Origin: Mactromeris polynyma | Lineage: Eukaryota; Mollusca; Bivalvia; Venerida; Mactridae | Assembly (NCBI GenBank): GCA_032209605.1 | Contig: JASFXZ010000032.1 | Coordinates: forward strand, 8,185,722-8,249,721 | DNA: 64,000 bases | Direction: 5' to 3' | In this document: in pieces, positions 24,930-36,200 of the stretch | Layout: every line of letters starts with the position of its first letter | How positions within the stretch are numbered: the first letter of the stretch is position 1 | Made by a program: the position numbers and the translations under genes | The notes under the pieces: model-generated | What the model was told of the DNA's origin: nothing | The model's input: only the letters and a program-made list of their open reading frames with translations | Databases searched by the model: none

Positions 24930-27900
24930 TCATGAAGTAACTGCCGAGGACTGAGTTTTTCTTTTTCTGACAGCTTCAGTTTTCTTATCCACTGCCTCAT
25001 CCTTCGTTGTTTCGGCATCAACTTCATCATCTTTATCATTGTCTGTTTCTTTCTTTGCCTCATCCTCATCAGATTTTTCAGATTTCTTACGTGAAAACAA
25101 GTTTTTCAGTTTATGTAAAGGATTTCCACGACGTTTTGCTGGATCGATAGCAACAAATCTCCTTGTTGTAAGGTTATGCAGTGATCCGAATGCTATGGCA
25201 ACCACAGTGCACGCCAGACAGATTACATTGTAAGGCATACTGAAGTCTGGTGTAGGGAGAGATACCAACAAACTCTCAGTGTGTAATCGTATGAAGAATT
25301 TACTGGATTCATCAGATAAGCTGAAATATGAGAAAAAAATCAATCACTCAATTCGATTACTAATCACCAAGTGTAAAAATATTGCAGCTGAAATTAGCAA
25401 TAAAAAGAGAGAAATAAGAAAATGACTTAACAAGGAGAATCATAATTCATATAAAATTGTTTAATTTAAACTTTTTGAGTGTACATCAAAAACTTCTGGA
25501 AACTTATACTAATCACTCTTCAGGGATTCAGGGAATGTGAGCGACAGCTGAAGTAATCTCTTCCATGTTTGACCACCAGATCTACGACTGTGCATCCCAT
25601 ATAATGCGCAAAACAGTGAGAATGGACTTGAAAATTGTGTTCTTAATTTCGAGGAGGTCTTATTATTGAGGTAGTCTTTAAGTAAGGTTTAACTGTAAAT
25701 ATATTCTGGTTCAAGAGTTGATTGTTTTCATTAGATGATTTACTTGTTTTTCTTAGATGATTTGACCACAGTATTACCTGTCTCCGAAAGTTGACACATT
25801 TTGTGGTACAGCAGTGTATTGTTGTCCTGATGGTAACATGGTAGATATAACAGCCGAGTTCACATAAAATCCGTGGTTTGCATCGGGTGGATACTCGGTC
25901 CATTTCAAGAATGCTCGATCAAACTCCAGACTTATCTGTGTCACCGACTCTGGTCTCAATCTGAACACAACTTCCAGCTGACTCGGCTGGCTTCTATCCT
26001 TGCTGGGAATGAAATGGGTCTTATCTGAAATGTATAAAACTAGGTCTTATCTGAAATGTATAAACCGGGTCTTATCTGAAATGTATAAGACTGGGATTCA
26101 ATACTCAAGATGGCATAATTATGTGAGTAACACCATAAGGCTGCAGTTTTCACAAGTGAATAGCACAATATAAATGTATTATTTATTGCTCCCAAAATAC
26201 GCAGCAAAATAAGTAATTAAAGGTTATTTGAGGTTTTAAAGGTTTCACTAGGAAGCCTGCACACATATACCAGATAAATAAATCCATCAATCAGTATCAA
26301 CTTACATGGCTTAGTCCGAATACCATATGCTTCAATATGTATAGAACTGAAGTAGACACGAAGATACCAAGGTATGGTTTCCATATAGATAACTGTCAGG
26401 TTGGTGTCCAGATTGTTATACAATGTACACACAATCCCCCCTCTCTCCAAACCATAGCCTGAAATATACCAGATTGTTATACAATGTACACACAATCCCC
26501 CCTCTCTCCAAACCATAGCCTGAAATATACCAGATTGTTATACAGTGTACACACAATCCCCCCTCTCTCCAAACCATAGCCTGAAATATACCAGATTGTT
26601 ATACAATGTACACACAATCCCCCCTCTCTCCAAACCATAGCCTGAAATATACCAGATTGTTATACAATGTACACACAATCCCCCCTCCCTCCAAACCATA
26701 ACCTGAAATATACCAGATTGTTATACAGTGTACACACAATCCCCCCTCTCTCCAAACCATAGCCTGAAATATACCAGATTGTTATACAGTGTACACACAA
26801 TCCCCCCTCTCTCCAAACCATAGCCTGAAATATACCAGATTGTTATACAATGTACACACAATCCCCCCTCTCTCCAAACCATAACCTGAAATATACCAGA
26901 TTGTTATACAATGTACACACAATCCCCCCTCTCTCCAAACCATAACCTGAAATATACCAGATTGTTATACAATGTACACACAATCCCCCCTCTCTCCAAA
27001 CCATAACCTGAAATATACCAGATTGTTATACAATGTACACACAATCCCCCCTCTCTCCAAACCATAGCCTGAAATATACACAATATTCATTCTGTTTGTA
27101 TTTCATCTTCTTTCTTTAAAATCAATTGTAAATCAAGTTTGGATAGGTAGGGTTATACCAAACAAACATTATTTTACTTATGGCCTCATACAAAAACTAT
27201 GTATAATTATGTTTGTAAAATAAATATTCAGTTTTATGTAAACAATCAACATACCACTGACATATCTGTGTGCATATAGAGGTGGTGGGTTGGAGTCTCC
27301 GTACTGAACCTTGGTAGCGTACGTGCCTTGTAAATTGAGACTTTCCTTCCCGGCTGTATGTTGTTTGAGATCGTACACGGCATACACACGCTTCTCTCTT
27401 CCACGTTTCACATTGATAACCTCGTCGGGTTCAGGAGATAGCGCCATCTTTGGAGACTGCGTCGAAACGATAAATAAACATTCAAAAACTCAAACAACAC
27501 GAGGACGGTTTGATATTGATAGTCAAACTTTAACTTTATCTATTACAAAATAGCAGAGCTATCCAAATTTCTCCACCTATCTTAATTAAAACTTATCTTT
27601 TTTTACATCAACTGCCAAACAAATTCTAGCAGCTTATATTAAATTACACTAGATCATTGTTTCCTGTGCCCGCAACTGGCATATTAAAAATTTCGTACTA
27701 AAAATCATGAGATTGGTCTTCTCTGTTAAAAGTTGACAACATATGGAAACAAGTCATGCCATCACATGATTTGGATATTCTAACATTACCCGTGCATTGT
27801 GAGCATATTTCACCAATATAAACATCTCATGTTCAGGGGTGTCTATAAGAACTGGGAGCCAGTTCACTTAAGCATTATCACCTGGCTTCTTTTCTTGTAT

Positions 27901-30900
27901 GAGTGATCATAATTAAGGGGAGTACCCCCCAGACCCAGCCTATTTTCAATGATTTCCCTGCTTATTCAAGAATTACTGACACCCTTGCACGTTACAGTGT
28001 TAGTGACTTACCGGGTGTAGAGTCGTGTCCACATACACTTTACTATAGGTCGCCATCGGACATGTATCATACAGACTTCTATCAAACATTGTCTTAAAGC
28101 TCCAGTCTGTAACATAGAAATATGGTTATCAATCTATATGGAACACTACATGCCAGTAAATATCCACAATACTTTATCATACGGTCCAATTAATATTTCT
28201 TGCTTATATTTTTCATCTTTTTTAACATTCTCCGCGATACTTACTGAGTAATTTCTTAAGTCAATTGCAAATAAATCTAGCAGTCTCGACTTTTGCAAAA
28301 GGTTGTAATGTGCTAGCTTCAAATATCAAATCCATTTTACCATTAACACTCCTAACATTTAGAAACTCAATTTATATAAACATTGAAACATGTCAACGTC
28401 AATTCTTTCTGGCGTGTGATCTACAGTACTTAGTGCTTACACAAGAAATATGTTATTGTAATAACTTACTCTGAAATCCATTATCGCGTACCCTGTTTAC
28501 AGACGCTGGGTTGAAAACAACGGACAATGTTTGTTTAAGTTCAATTCCAGTCTGAGTACAATCTGCATCCTGAAAGTAACAAATAGGTGACAGAGCATGA
28601 AAACAGGAGGGCATCTATCTGCATTGTATCACAGTCCAATCACAATAGTATGTGTGTACAAACATACGTTTCTCTTTATTTTGCGACATATGCAAATAAA
28701 GCATACATGGCATGCACCATAATTGTGAAATTAAAACCCCAGAAACTTAACTAATTAAATCAATATAGCAACATGATTACAAACCCTAGGATAGTAAAGT
28801 GCTGATATGAAATGTCACATTTTGTCAACAGTGTGATAACTGGCAGTGCAGGTATCTAATAGTGCACTCAGTCCTTTGATAATTAAGTCCCTTTAAATAA
28901 TTTCAACGAGGGGAAAGTTTGACAAAATCTGGGGAAAAACATATATTCTACTCTTTCGGGAATTGCCATTAAAAAGGGCTGGTTTACAAAATCTGGGGGA
29001 AAATATATACTCTACTATTTGGCAAACGGGGCCGATCACGGCCACAAATTTGCTATAGAAAAAAGGCAGGATTTTAAACCACACCAAGGAAGATGCCCAT
29101 CATAGATTAACATTTCATTTCATAATTCACTTTTATTGTACCAATGACTATACCTGACAGACTGGTCTAACATGCACACCTATAGAATGGAAACTGGAGT
29201 CATACAACTTCACAGCATTGAACAGTGTAGACAATCCAACCTGTAACATAAAGAATAAAACATGAAAGTCATAGCCAATATTTCATAAAATCTATATCAC
29301 TTTATCAGACTATTCAACATGATAGATTTATTAAATATGTTGTGTCGCTATAGTTGAAAATTGACATTGACAACAAACATGAATTTGTGTTAAGTTTGAA
29401 TTTATTTATTTTACAACAATTGTGGAACAAGATTTACCAACTTAATCACTCCACATGACTGCTTCCTGTGTTCTTACCCGTATTGGATGACTCTTGCCCC
29501 TGACAGGATTTGAACCAATTACCTCCTGGCTCTACCTGTATCCTATTTCTAGTACTCCTCCCCACATTACTTAGATAAAAGTATTGTTACTTTAAAGTTG
29601 TACAGACTAGTAGTACAACTTTCCCAGTATTTATGGCCTAGTTTTATGCACAAAAGTTAGCAATATTATAATGACACATTCAGGGCATGTACCTGCGTTT
29701 CACAAGGTAAAAGCTTCCCCCATGGAGTCAGATTCTCTGTACAAACGATCTCCTTCGGGAGAGCAGAATACCGCATAAATCTGGAATCAAAACTGTAGTA
29801 TTCCGACGCAATTCCCATAGGTCTGAAACTCCAACGAGGCATAGTTGTAGCCTTTGCATCCATGAAGTTCAGTGAAGCACAGAAAAGTCCAGAGAGAGCA
29901 TTCACCAATTCTGCCCAAACTTGATCATAGCTAAACATAAGCAGAGAAGATGGATTATGAGATGGGATTATTGTACCAATAACAATAATAATTCTGTATG
30001 ATCAGATGATAAAATACAGATCTATATGTAATATGTTATGAGTTATCTAGAAAGCAAATAGTATCATCATAGTAGAAAATCTTAAGGGTACTGTAGCCAT
30101 CATTTCTATACAATTGCAAATTAAATCAATTTCTAAATAGTTCACTTGCTATGCTGCGTTTGCTTTTAAATCATGAATAAAATTAATAATTATTTCTAGT
30201 TCATTTACACAATTATATTAATGATTTAACTCACTTAACATTCTGCGGCTGAAACCACACCCACAGCTCTACCCCCGGGGGAGCATCTTCAGGTGGATAT
30301 CCCCAGTGTTCATAGTTCCACAGTCCCTGGGTCTGGGACAAATGTAGTTCCTGAACTTTGTACATACTCAGTACATCACCCAAAGCTTTTGGAAATAGTC
30401 GATAGTGTTTGACTGCAATTAAAGAATAATAAAACAATAGTTTATTATTTCAAATACTTGTAATTCTCCACTTATGTATTTGATATTTTGAGACACTTTA
30501 GTTATGGATATAATTATATGCACTTCCTTCCTCTAATCAAGCGTCAAAACAGCTGCTGCTGCTACTGGATGAGAACTTGCACTGAACTTGTCCATCTATA
30601 AACCTTTAATATGTATGTCATGTTGAATGTCACAACACAAGATTTGACTTCCAACATTAAATGCAATAAGAGCATAATAAGGTTCAGTGAATTACAGCAT
30701 ACCAGTGCACAGGGGCCAATTTCTAAGCCTTTTTTGGAAATAAATTGCCTGTATATTCTATTTATAATACAAATACCGGTCTCCCTAAATAGCGACAAGA
30801 AGCGTCCGGAAGCGACAAGAAAATAAAAAAAGTAGTTTATGACTAAATTATGATTAAATATGTATGAAAATATGTTTATCTAGAGTATTTCGAGTGTTAT

Positions 30901-31506
30901 AATACAAAATTATTAATTAATGTAGCTATTATCGGTACGCGTAAGAAGATTGCATTGTGTAAACAGAAACAGCAACGGATGCTGTAAAACTCGTCTGATC
31001 CGTACCGCTTCGACGGGTTTACATGTGTGCATCGTTTACTCCGTTATACTACGTGAGTGACTCTGAAACTGCTGCCATCAAGTAAAACACATGCTACAGA
31101 TGAACAGCAAGCATGGAAGTGAATGCAGTGTCCTTGAAGTATTAATCAATAAAAGACGATATTAAAGTAAAATATTTACATAATGTTATGCACATACTTG
31201 ACATATTCCGTTCGCATAAGCACAAAGGTTATGTAAACCAATAAAAGAACCACTTTAAATGACTTAAAAGTTTTTTAACAATAACCGAACTGTGGACTAT
31301 CCGAAACTACAGCACTTATTGAACTTACAAGTTTCTGCGTCCGATATAGACGAATTCCATATTGTTGTAAACTGGAAATGGTTCAGAACATTCCCTTTTT
31401 GCATAGATTTGATGAAAAGTTCCTCATAAAATGCGTCATTGCAGAATATCTGCCCAAAAAGAGAAAAAAATACAAGAAAAAATAGTTTTGCCGGTTTGGC
31501 GGCCAT
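24930..31506 (-). CDS. PIGT: GPI transamidase subunit PIG-T (10 coding exons, 622 aa)
   Basis: Exons in transcript order: 31506-31329, 30412-30235, 29930-29693, 29240-29154, 28569-28470, 28106-28012, 27456-27255, 26458-26306, 26024-25778, 25320-24930; 1869 nt including the stop. PIG-T (yeast Gpi16) is the central lumenal scaffold of the ER GPI-transamidase that replaces the C-terminal signal of proteins with a GPI anchor. Diagnostic stretches are [66 protein letters not shown] and [14 protein letters not shown], followed by the single C-terminal membrane helix. The N-terminus is a signal peptide ([15 protein letters not shown]). C182 matches the Cys that in human PIGT is disulfide-bonded to the catalytic subunit PIGK. 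Human PIGT is 578 aa; the extra length is mostly a Lys/Glu/Asp-rich tail after the membrane helix. Two acceptors sit inside tandem-repeat arrays. Very confident. Confidence 0.96.
25604..25695. mobile_element. MITE family A, truncated, in PIGT intron 9
   Basis: Only the right half remains: AATGGACTTGAAAATTGTG core to AAGGTTTAACTG. It sits 83 bp from exon 9. Confidence 0.65.
26015..26097. repeat. ~25-bp tandem triplication over the PIGT exon 9 acceptor
   Basis: The phrase GGTCTTATCTGAAATGTATA (plus strand) occurs three times at 25-26 bp spacing. Each copy carries, on the minus strand, the 3' splice site (ATACATTTCAG) and the first bases of exon 9. The copy nearest the exon (start 26024) gives an open frame; either upstream copy meets a stop within ten codons. 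Confidence 0.85.
26412..27078. repeat. 61-bp minisatellite over the PIGT exon 8 acceptor, 11 acceptor copies
   Basis: Each 61-bp unit contains, on the minus strand, the end of intron 7 (GGTATATTTCAG) plus the first part of exon 8 (GCTATGGTTTGGAGAG). Acceptor copies are at 26458 + 61k for k = 0 to 10 (last 27068). Unit variation is low (TAGCC/TAACC, CAATG/CAGTG, CTCTC/CCCTC). The exon-proximal acceptor at 26458 gives the conserved [12 protein letters not shown] join; the other copies shift frame and meet TAA in the second unit. Confidence 0.92.
29488..29560 (-). repeat. tRNA-like SINE fragment in PIGT intron 3
   Basis: The minus strand shows a GATACAGGTAGAGCCAGG A-box-like segment and GGTTCAAATCC, a near-perfect B box, about 25 nt apart. 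Confidence 0.45.
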
Positions 31507-31510
31507 CTTG
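31494..31510 (-). promoter_or_regulatory. YY1-like ACAAGATGGCCGCC element over the PIGT start codon
   Basis: The PIGT start reads ACAAGATGGCCGCC on the minus strand. This is both a strong initiation context (A at -3, G at +4) and the AAGATGGCCGCC element bound by YY1 that often overlaps start codons of housekeeping genes. Binding is inferred. Confidence 0.5.
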
Positions 31511-31619
31511 TTTCATCGAGTCGATTGATATTGATTTTATACCTAACTCAAAGTGGACCTCGTCTCGGGGTTTATCTCCCCTAGCGAGTTCGATCAGTTC
31601 ATTGAGAAGTATTCAGTGG

Positions 31620-31990
31620 GGACTTGACTTCATTTAGAAGTGCACAGTTAGAAGCCGTTATTGAGTAGAATCAGTGAGTTTTTTTCGTGAATAGTGTTCA
31701 ATGAGTAATGTTCAGTGAGTAGTATTCGTTGCGTAGCGTTCAGTGAAAAACGTTCAGTTAGTCGTGTTCTTTGAATAATGTGCAATGAGTGGTATTCAGG
31801 GAGAAATGTACAGTTAATAGTATAGGAAGTAATGCTCCGTTATTAGGAAGTAATGTTGAATTATAAGAGTAAAGTAAGTAATATTCAGTGAGTTGCGAAT
31901 AGTAATTACTGTTTGGTATAAGTGTATTTTGTCATTAATGATTAATTAATGAGCAATGTTCAGTGTTGGACGTGTTTACGAAGCTGCATT
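31620..31990. repeat. Degenerate GTTCAGTGAGTA-type repeat
   Basis: About a dozen imperfect repeats of GTTCAGTGAGTA and GTAATGTTCAGT phrases lie just upstream of the PIGT start. Period is irregular (about 18-25 bp). Too diverged to call a clean array. Confidence 0.5.
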
Positions 31991-33080
31991 CAGTAAGTCA
32001 TGTCGAGCGTGTATTAAACAATTAATTTAATAGATTAGTTCAATAATGATCAATATCCATTAGATGAGTTAGTTAATATGATCAAACAAACAATACATGA
32101 ACCAGATATCGAACTCACGATTATCCATTTTATAGCCAGACGTCATTAAAACTCTGTCAGACGTAAAAGAAACTGACTAATCAACATTTCTTTATTAATG
32201 ATTTTTTCATTTTGTAATAGAGGACTGCATGAAGACAATAAAGAAAGTGCTGTACATAATGGATGTTTTTGACCCCAGATTTTTATATGAATGGAATCAA
32301 TGAAAGTTTTATTTCATTTTTGTTGCCATAGCAACCGTTTATTATTTGTCATGAAAAATATAAAAATGCATACTTACACAGAAATGTTCACTTGAAATAT
32401 ATAAAAGTTGTTGCACATTATTAGTGATATGCAAAACAAGTACGAGCAAAAAATAGCATGTTTGTTCTGTTGCTATGGTAACCAGGACGTTATTTTGTCC
32501 ATAATAGGCAAAATTCTGTCATGATTGCGCAACAGTAATAATACAATGGTTAACTTTATTCAACACAGTACACATTTTGAACAACACAAGAAACCACAAC
32601 ATTGATACGTCAGGGAACACCCATTATAAACAGATTAAACAGCATATATCGATTATCTGCACGTACCTTCCATTTAAAGGCTACAAAATACATCAATATA
32701 ATCAGGGACCGTATATATTATAGTGTGTTACAGATAGAATTTAATTCCCAAATTGTGGTTTCAATGATTTATTTATGTAAACAGGAACACAATATTCAAT
32801 TTAAGACAATAAAAACAACAACATTAAATAATGAATATACTGATGTCATGTATGTGAAGTTAGCAGTGAGCAGTAACCGCAGTGTTTATGATATCATTGT
32901 TAATACTGCCAGCAGTTTTAATATAATTTACTGATATGTATACATGTATAGCTATTGGTACTATTTCTCTGATTTCCCTAACAGAAGTATTACTAATTAC
33001 TGTTATTGCTGCATCACGTTTCTCCTGCTATCCAGAAATGCCAATTGCGTCTTGTCAGAACATTGTAAAACAGACGTAGA

Positions 33081-33086
33081 TTTATT
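33081..33086 (-). terminator. Poly(A) signal of the NB-ARC/TPR gene
   Basis: AATAAA on the minus strand (TTTATT on plus) about 148 nt past the stop codon. This fits a short 3'UTR. Confidence 0.5.
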
Positions 33087-33233
33087 ATACATGTACAAAT
33101 GTATATAAAATATTTGGAAGCACATATCATGCTTATATATCAATACATATTTACACCATAGGTATTATTGGCAATGAATGCTGTGTGTGTCATGCGCATG
33201 AGTTAAGTAGTATCACAGGTTTCATGTGCATCG

Positions 33234-36200
33234 TCACATGTTCAATTCTTTAAACTGTTCTTGCAATTCGTCTCGAATTCGACATATTCTGTCAATTTCT
33301 CTCTCGTTATACTGGTTAGTACATACCAGTTCTAGTCTAAAACATTCTTCCTCCGTCCTAAGCAGTGATTTAACATACTTTTCCCGTTCGCCTAGCGTGT
33401 TATATACCCTTGCCACACACTGAAGACATTCAATTGCTATAAAATTATGTGGAAGTGCCTTTGCAGTTTCATTTTTAAGAGCTATCGCTTCATTCGCAAC
33501 TTTCAAACACGATCTGTACCGTCGACATTTTTCTAACATCTCTGCTAAATTCACCAACCGTTTCATGAAAATGTAACTGCTCTGTTCCACCAACCTGGTT
33601 ATTTCGACCGTTCTATCGAATGCCTTTGCAGCCTCCTTCCAGTTCCCTTCTCTAGCATGAATTTTACCACGTGTGTTATACATTAGTGAAAACCCATCTA
33701 ACATGTATAAGTCTTGGCGCTCCAGGATTTCGAAAGCTTCATCCGCCACTTTATGCGCCTCTTCAAATTTATTTAAAGCGTTTAGTGAATTAGCGACATT
33801 ACTCATGGAATAAACGATAGAGATCGGGGCTGCGTTCGATTTTCGTTTAATTTCCAGTCCTTGTTTGAAATATTCAAGGCCCTTTAATGGATCACCGCGT
33901 TGATCAAAGAACAAACCAATTCTGTTGTAAGCGTTACCGGTTTTGGGATGGATTTCCCCGTGTTGTTCTTCACATTTTCTCAGGCATGGAAAGTGATATT
34001 TTTCTGCTTCGTCAAAATTCCCTGGAGAAAGAAAGAACTTTGTGCCAGAACAATAGCAATAGGGAAATATAACAAGTTTCACATATGTACCAAATCTCGT
34101 TTACCGGTTACAGCATGGTTAAGCAGACCTGAATCAAGCCAGACGTCGAAAGCAACAAACATTTAGTGGATTTAAAACGCACAATTTTGGATCTGTGATA
34201 TTTTTGTTAAGCGTCATTGTAATTTTTCATATAAAATACCTCCATTTTAGCGATATATGTACGTGTATTAGAAGGGATTAAAGGGAGACAACTCGTGATC
34301 TCCGGTTGGTCAAAGTTCTCCAATCATAACCTACCAAGAACAACATGCACCACACCAATATATCCCATCGTTTGAAGAGTTAGAGAATTACTCGTCTCAT
34401 CAACGTATTTCGTAGATATATCAAATGACTTCTTGTATAATCTGAAAGGAAGTACAAGTATATACAGCAATAAAAATGTGTGTTGAACACAGCACGTCCA
34501 TAAATTTATGTCCACCATAATTGTAGAAAAACTAACAAAACAGTAAGAAATTAATACAGTAAACCCCGATTTAAAGACCACCTCAATAATAAGTCCACCT
34601 CAAAATTAAGAACACAGTTTTCAAGTCCATTTTCATTGTTTTGCTCTTTTTCCAACCTCAAAATTAAGACCACCTCAATAACAAGACCAGCTTTCAAGGG
34701 TATCAGGAGTGGTCGTATTACTGAGGTTTTACTATCTAGTGATTTGTACCTCATCATTTCAATTTTGACCATTGATTATAGAGAACATTTTAAAACTTGT
34801 TTCAATTTGGTTGCCATGACACTCAGACGCCTTAATATACGTGTTTCGTTTTAGTTAACTAGGTGGAGGACTAACAAAGGACGACTATAGTGAAGTTTTT
34901 TCAAGATCGACCCTGTCGTTTCAGAGGAAAATGAGAGTTAATTCGGAGCCTTTTTACAGTCGGAGGAGCGACAAAACATTTAGGTTATTGTACAGGACTG
35001 GTGCGCCTTACGGTGGTATTGACATACTGGGAGAGGCATTGACCGATGGATTTAGCAACGCAAGATATATATGCATAAAAAAGAAATGAGATACTATTAA
35101 ACAAAACAGACTAATTTTAATATCATCTACGAAAGATAGACACACCACGTACTTGATAGATTCTTCACACTCTCCTTGTTTGAATACATTCCAACCCAGT
35201 TTTTGATAGAGTGTGGCTAACTGTTGAGAATGGTCACCATCACGTAACACCTTCAATGCTTGACGATAATTGTCTGCACCAGTCTGCAGATCTCCCTGGA
35301 AATAGAAGATTTAAAATCGCTTATTCCGCTATCGTCTTAGTCTTATTACAAGCTGTGGAATCACGTGACCTTTTTAAAACTACTTAGTCATCAAAATGGC
35401 GGACACCATGCCGTCTGAGGTACATCTTATTTTTCATCAATACTGATTTACCATGTCCCCTCGTCAACAATGGGGTTACAACGGTACTAGTTTTGCAATA
35501 GGACTTCACAAAGTTGTCTCAACACTTTGCAACACAATTCGAGCGATTTCTGCATTTGAAGTTTTGATGATATGCGAGAACTTTATAGATATTAATACTA
35601 TTTCTTCAGAATAACCAGTTCAGTGGCTCATGTATACACAACACAAATAGTTGCCTTAACATTACATTCATTGCAAAAAGAACTTTGGCTGCAAGATTCG
35701 CGTTGGTGAGCATGAAAATCAGAAGATCTGAAATGATGATACGTAGACACCAACGTCTCCTGTGGTGTACCATACCTTGGTGTGGGTTTCCATACTTCCC
35801 ACAGCTATATATACAGTGGCTTTGTCAGTATCTCGACCATATTGATCAGCAAGCCTAAGACAACCGTCATAAAACTGTTGTCCTTCATCTGCAAACATAA
35901 ATCATCTCCAAAGTTCTTGCCGATAACTTCTATCTCTCTTCAATTCTTAATCGATTAAAAATACCAAGTACTCGGATAGAAGGTTGTGGAATAAATGGGG
36001 TCCGATTGTACCCGGTTTTTTTAAGTTTTAAAGAGGAAATAACTATTTTACCGAAACAGAAATGTCGAGAAAAATGTTCTGCATTTGCTGCGCATATTTG
36101 GTGTGAAGCCACATTGAGATATTCCAAAATAATCAGGGAATGTAAAGTCATTGTCACAGGCCTTTCAGTTATTGTTCTATATTTAAGGACACCATTAGGC

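Larger units (their letters stand above)
31507..33233. other. Intergenic stretch between PIGT and the NB-ARC/TPR gene
   Basis: Contains the presumed PIGT promoter, a degenerate repeat of GTTCAGTGAGTARTATTC-like phrases (about 31,620-31,990) and AT-rich DNA. A 110-codon AT-rich open frame at 32602-32934 has no ATG start, domain or splice signals and is not called. Both flanking genes are on the minus strand. Confidence 0.55.

Noticed and set aside
32602..32934. 110-codon open frame between PIGT and the NB-ARC/TPR gene
   Set aside because: Starts at ATT rather than ATG, AT-rich composition, no recognisable domain or splice signals.
34331..34334. Alternative donor (GTTATG) for NB-ARC/TPR exon 7
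   Set aside because: Using it shifts the frame and gives a stop just after the junction with exon 8; the donor four bases earlier (GTAGGT) keeps the TPR frame.
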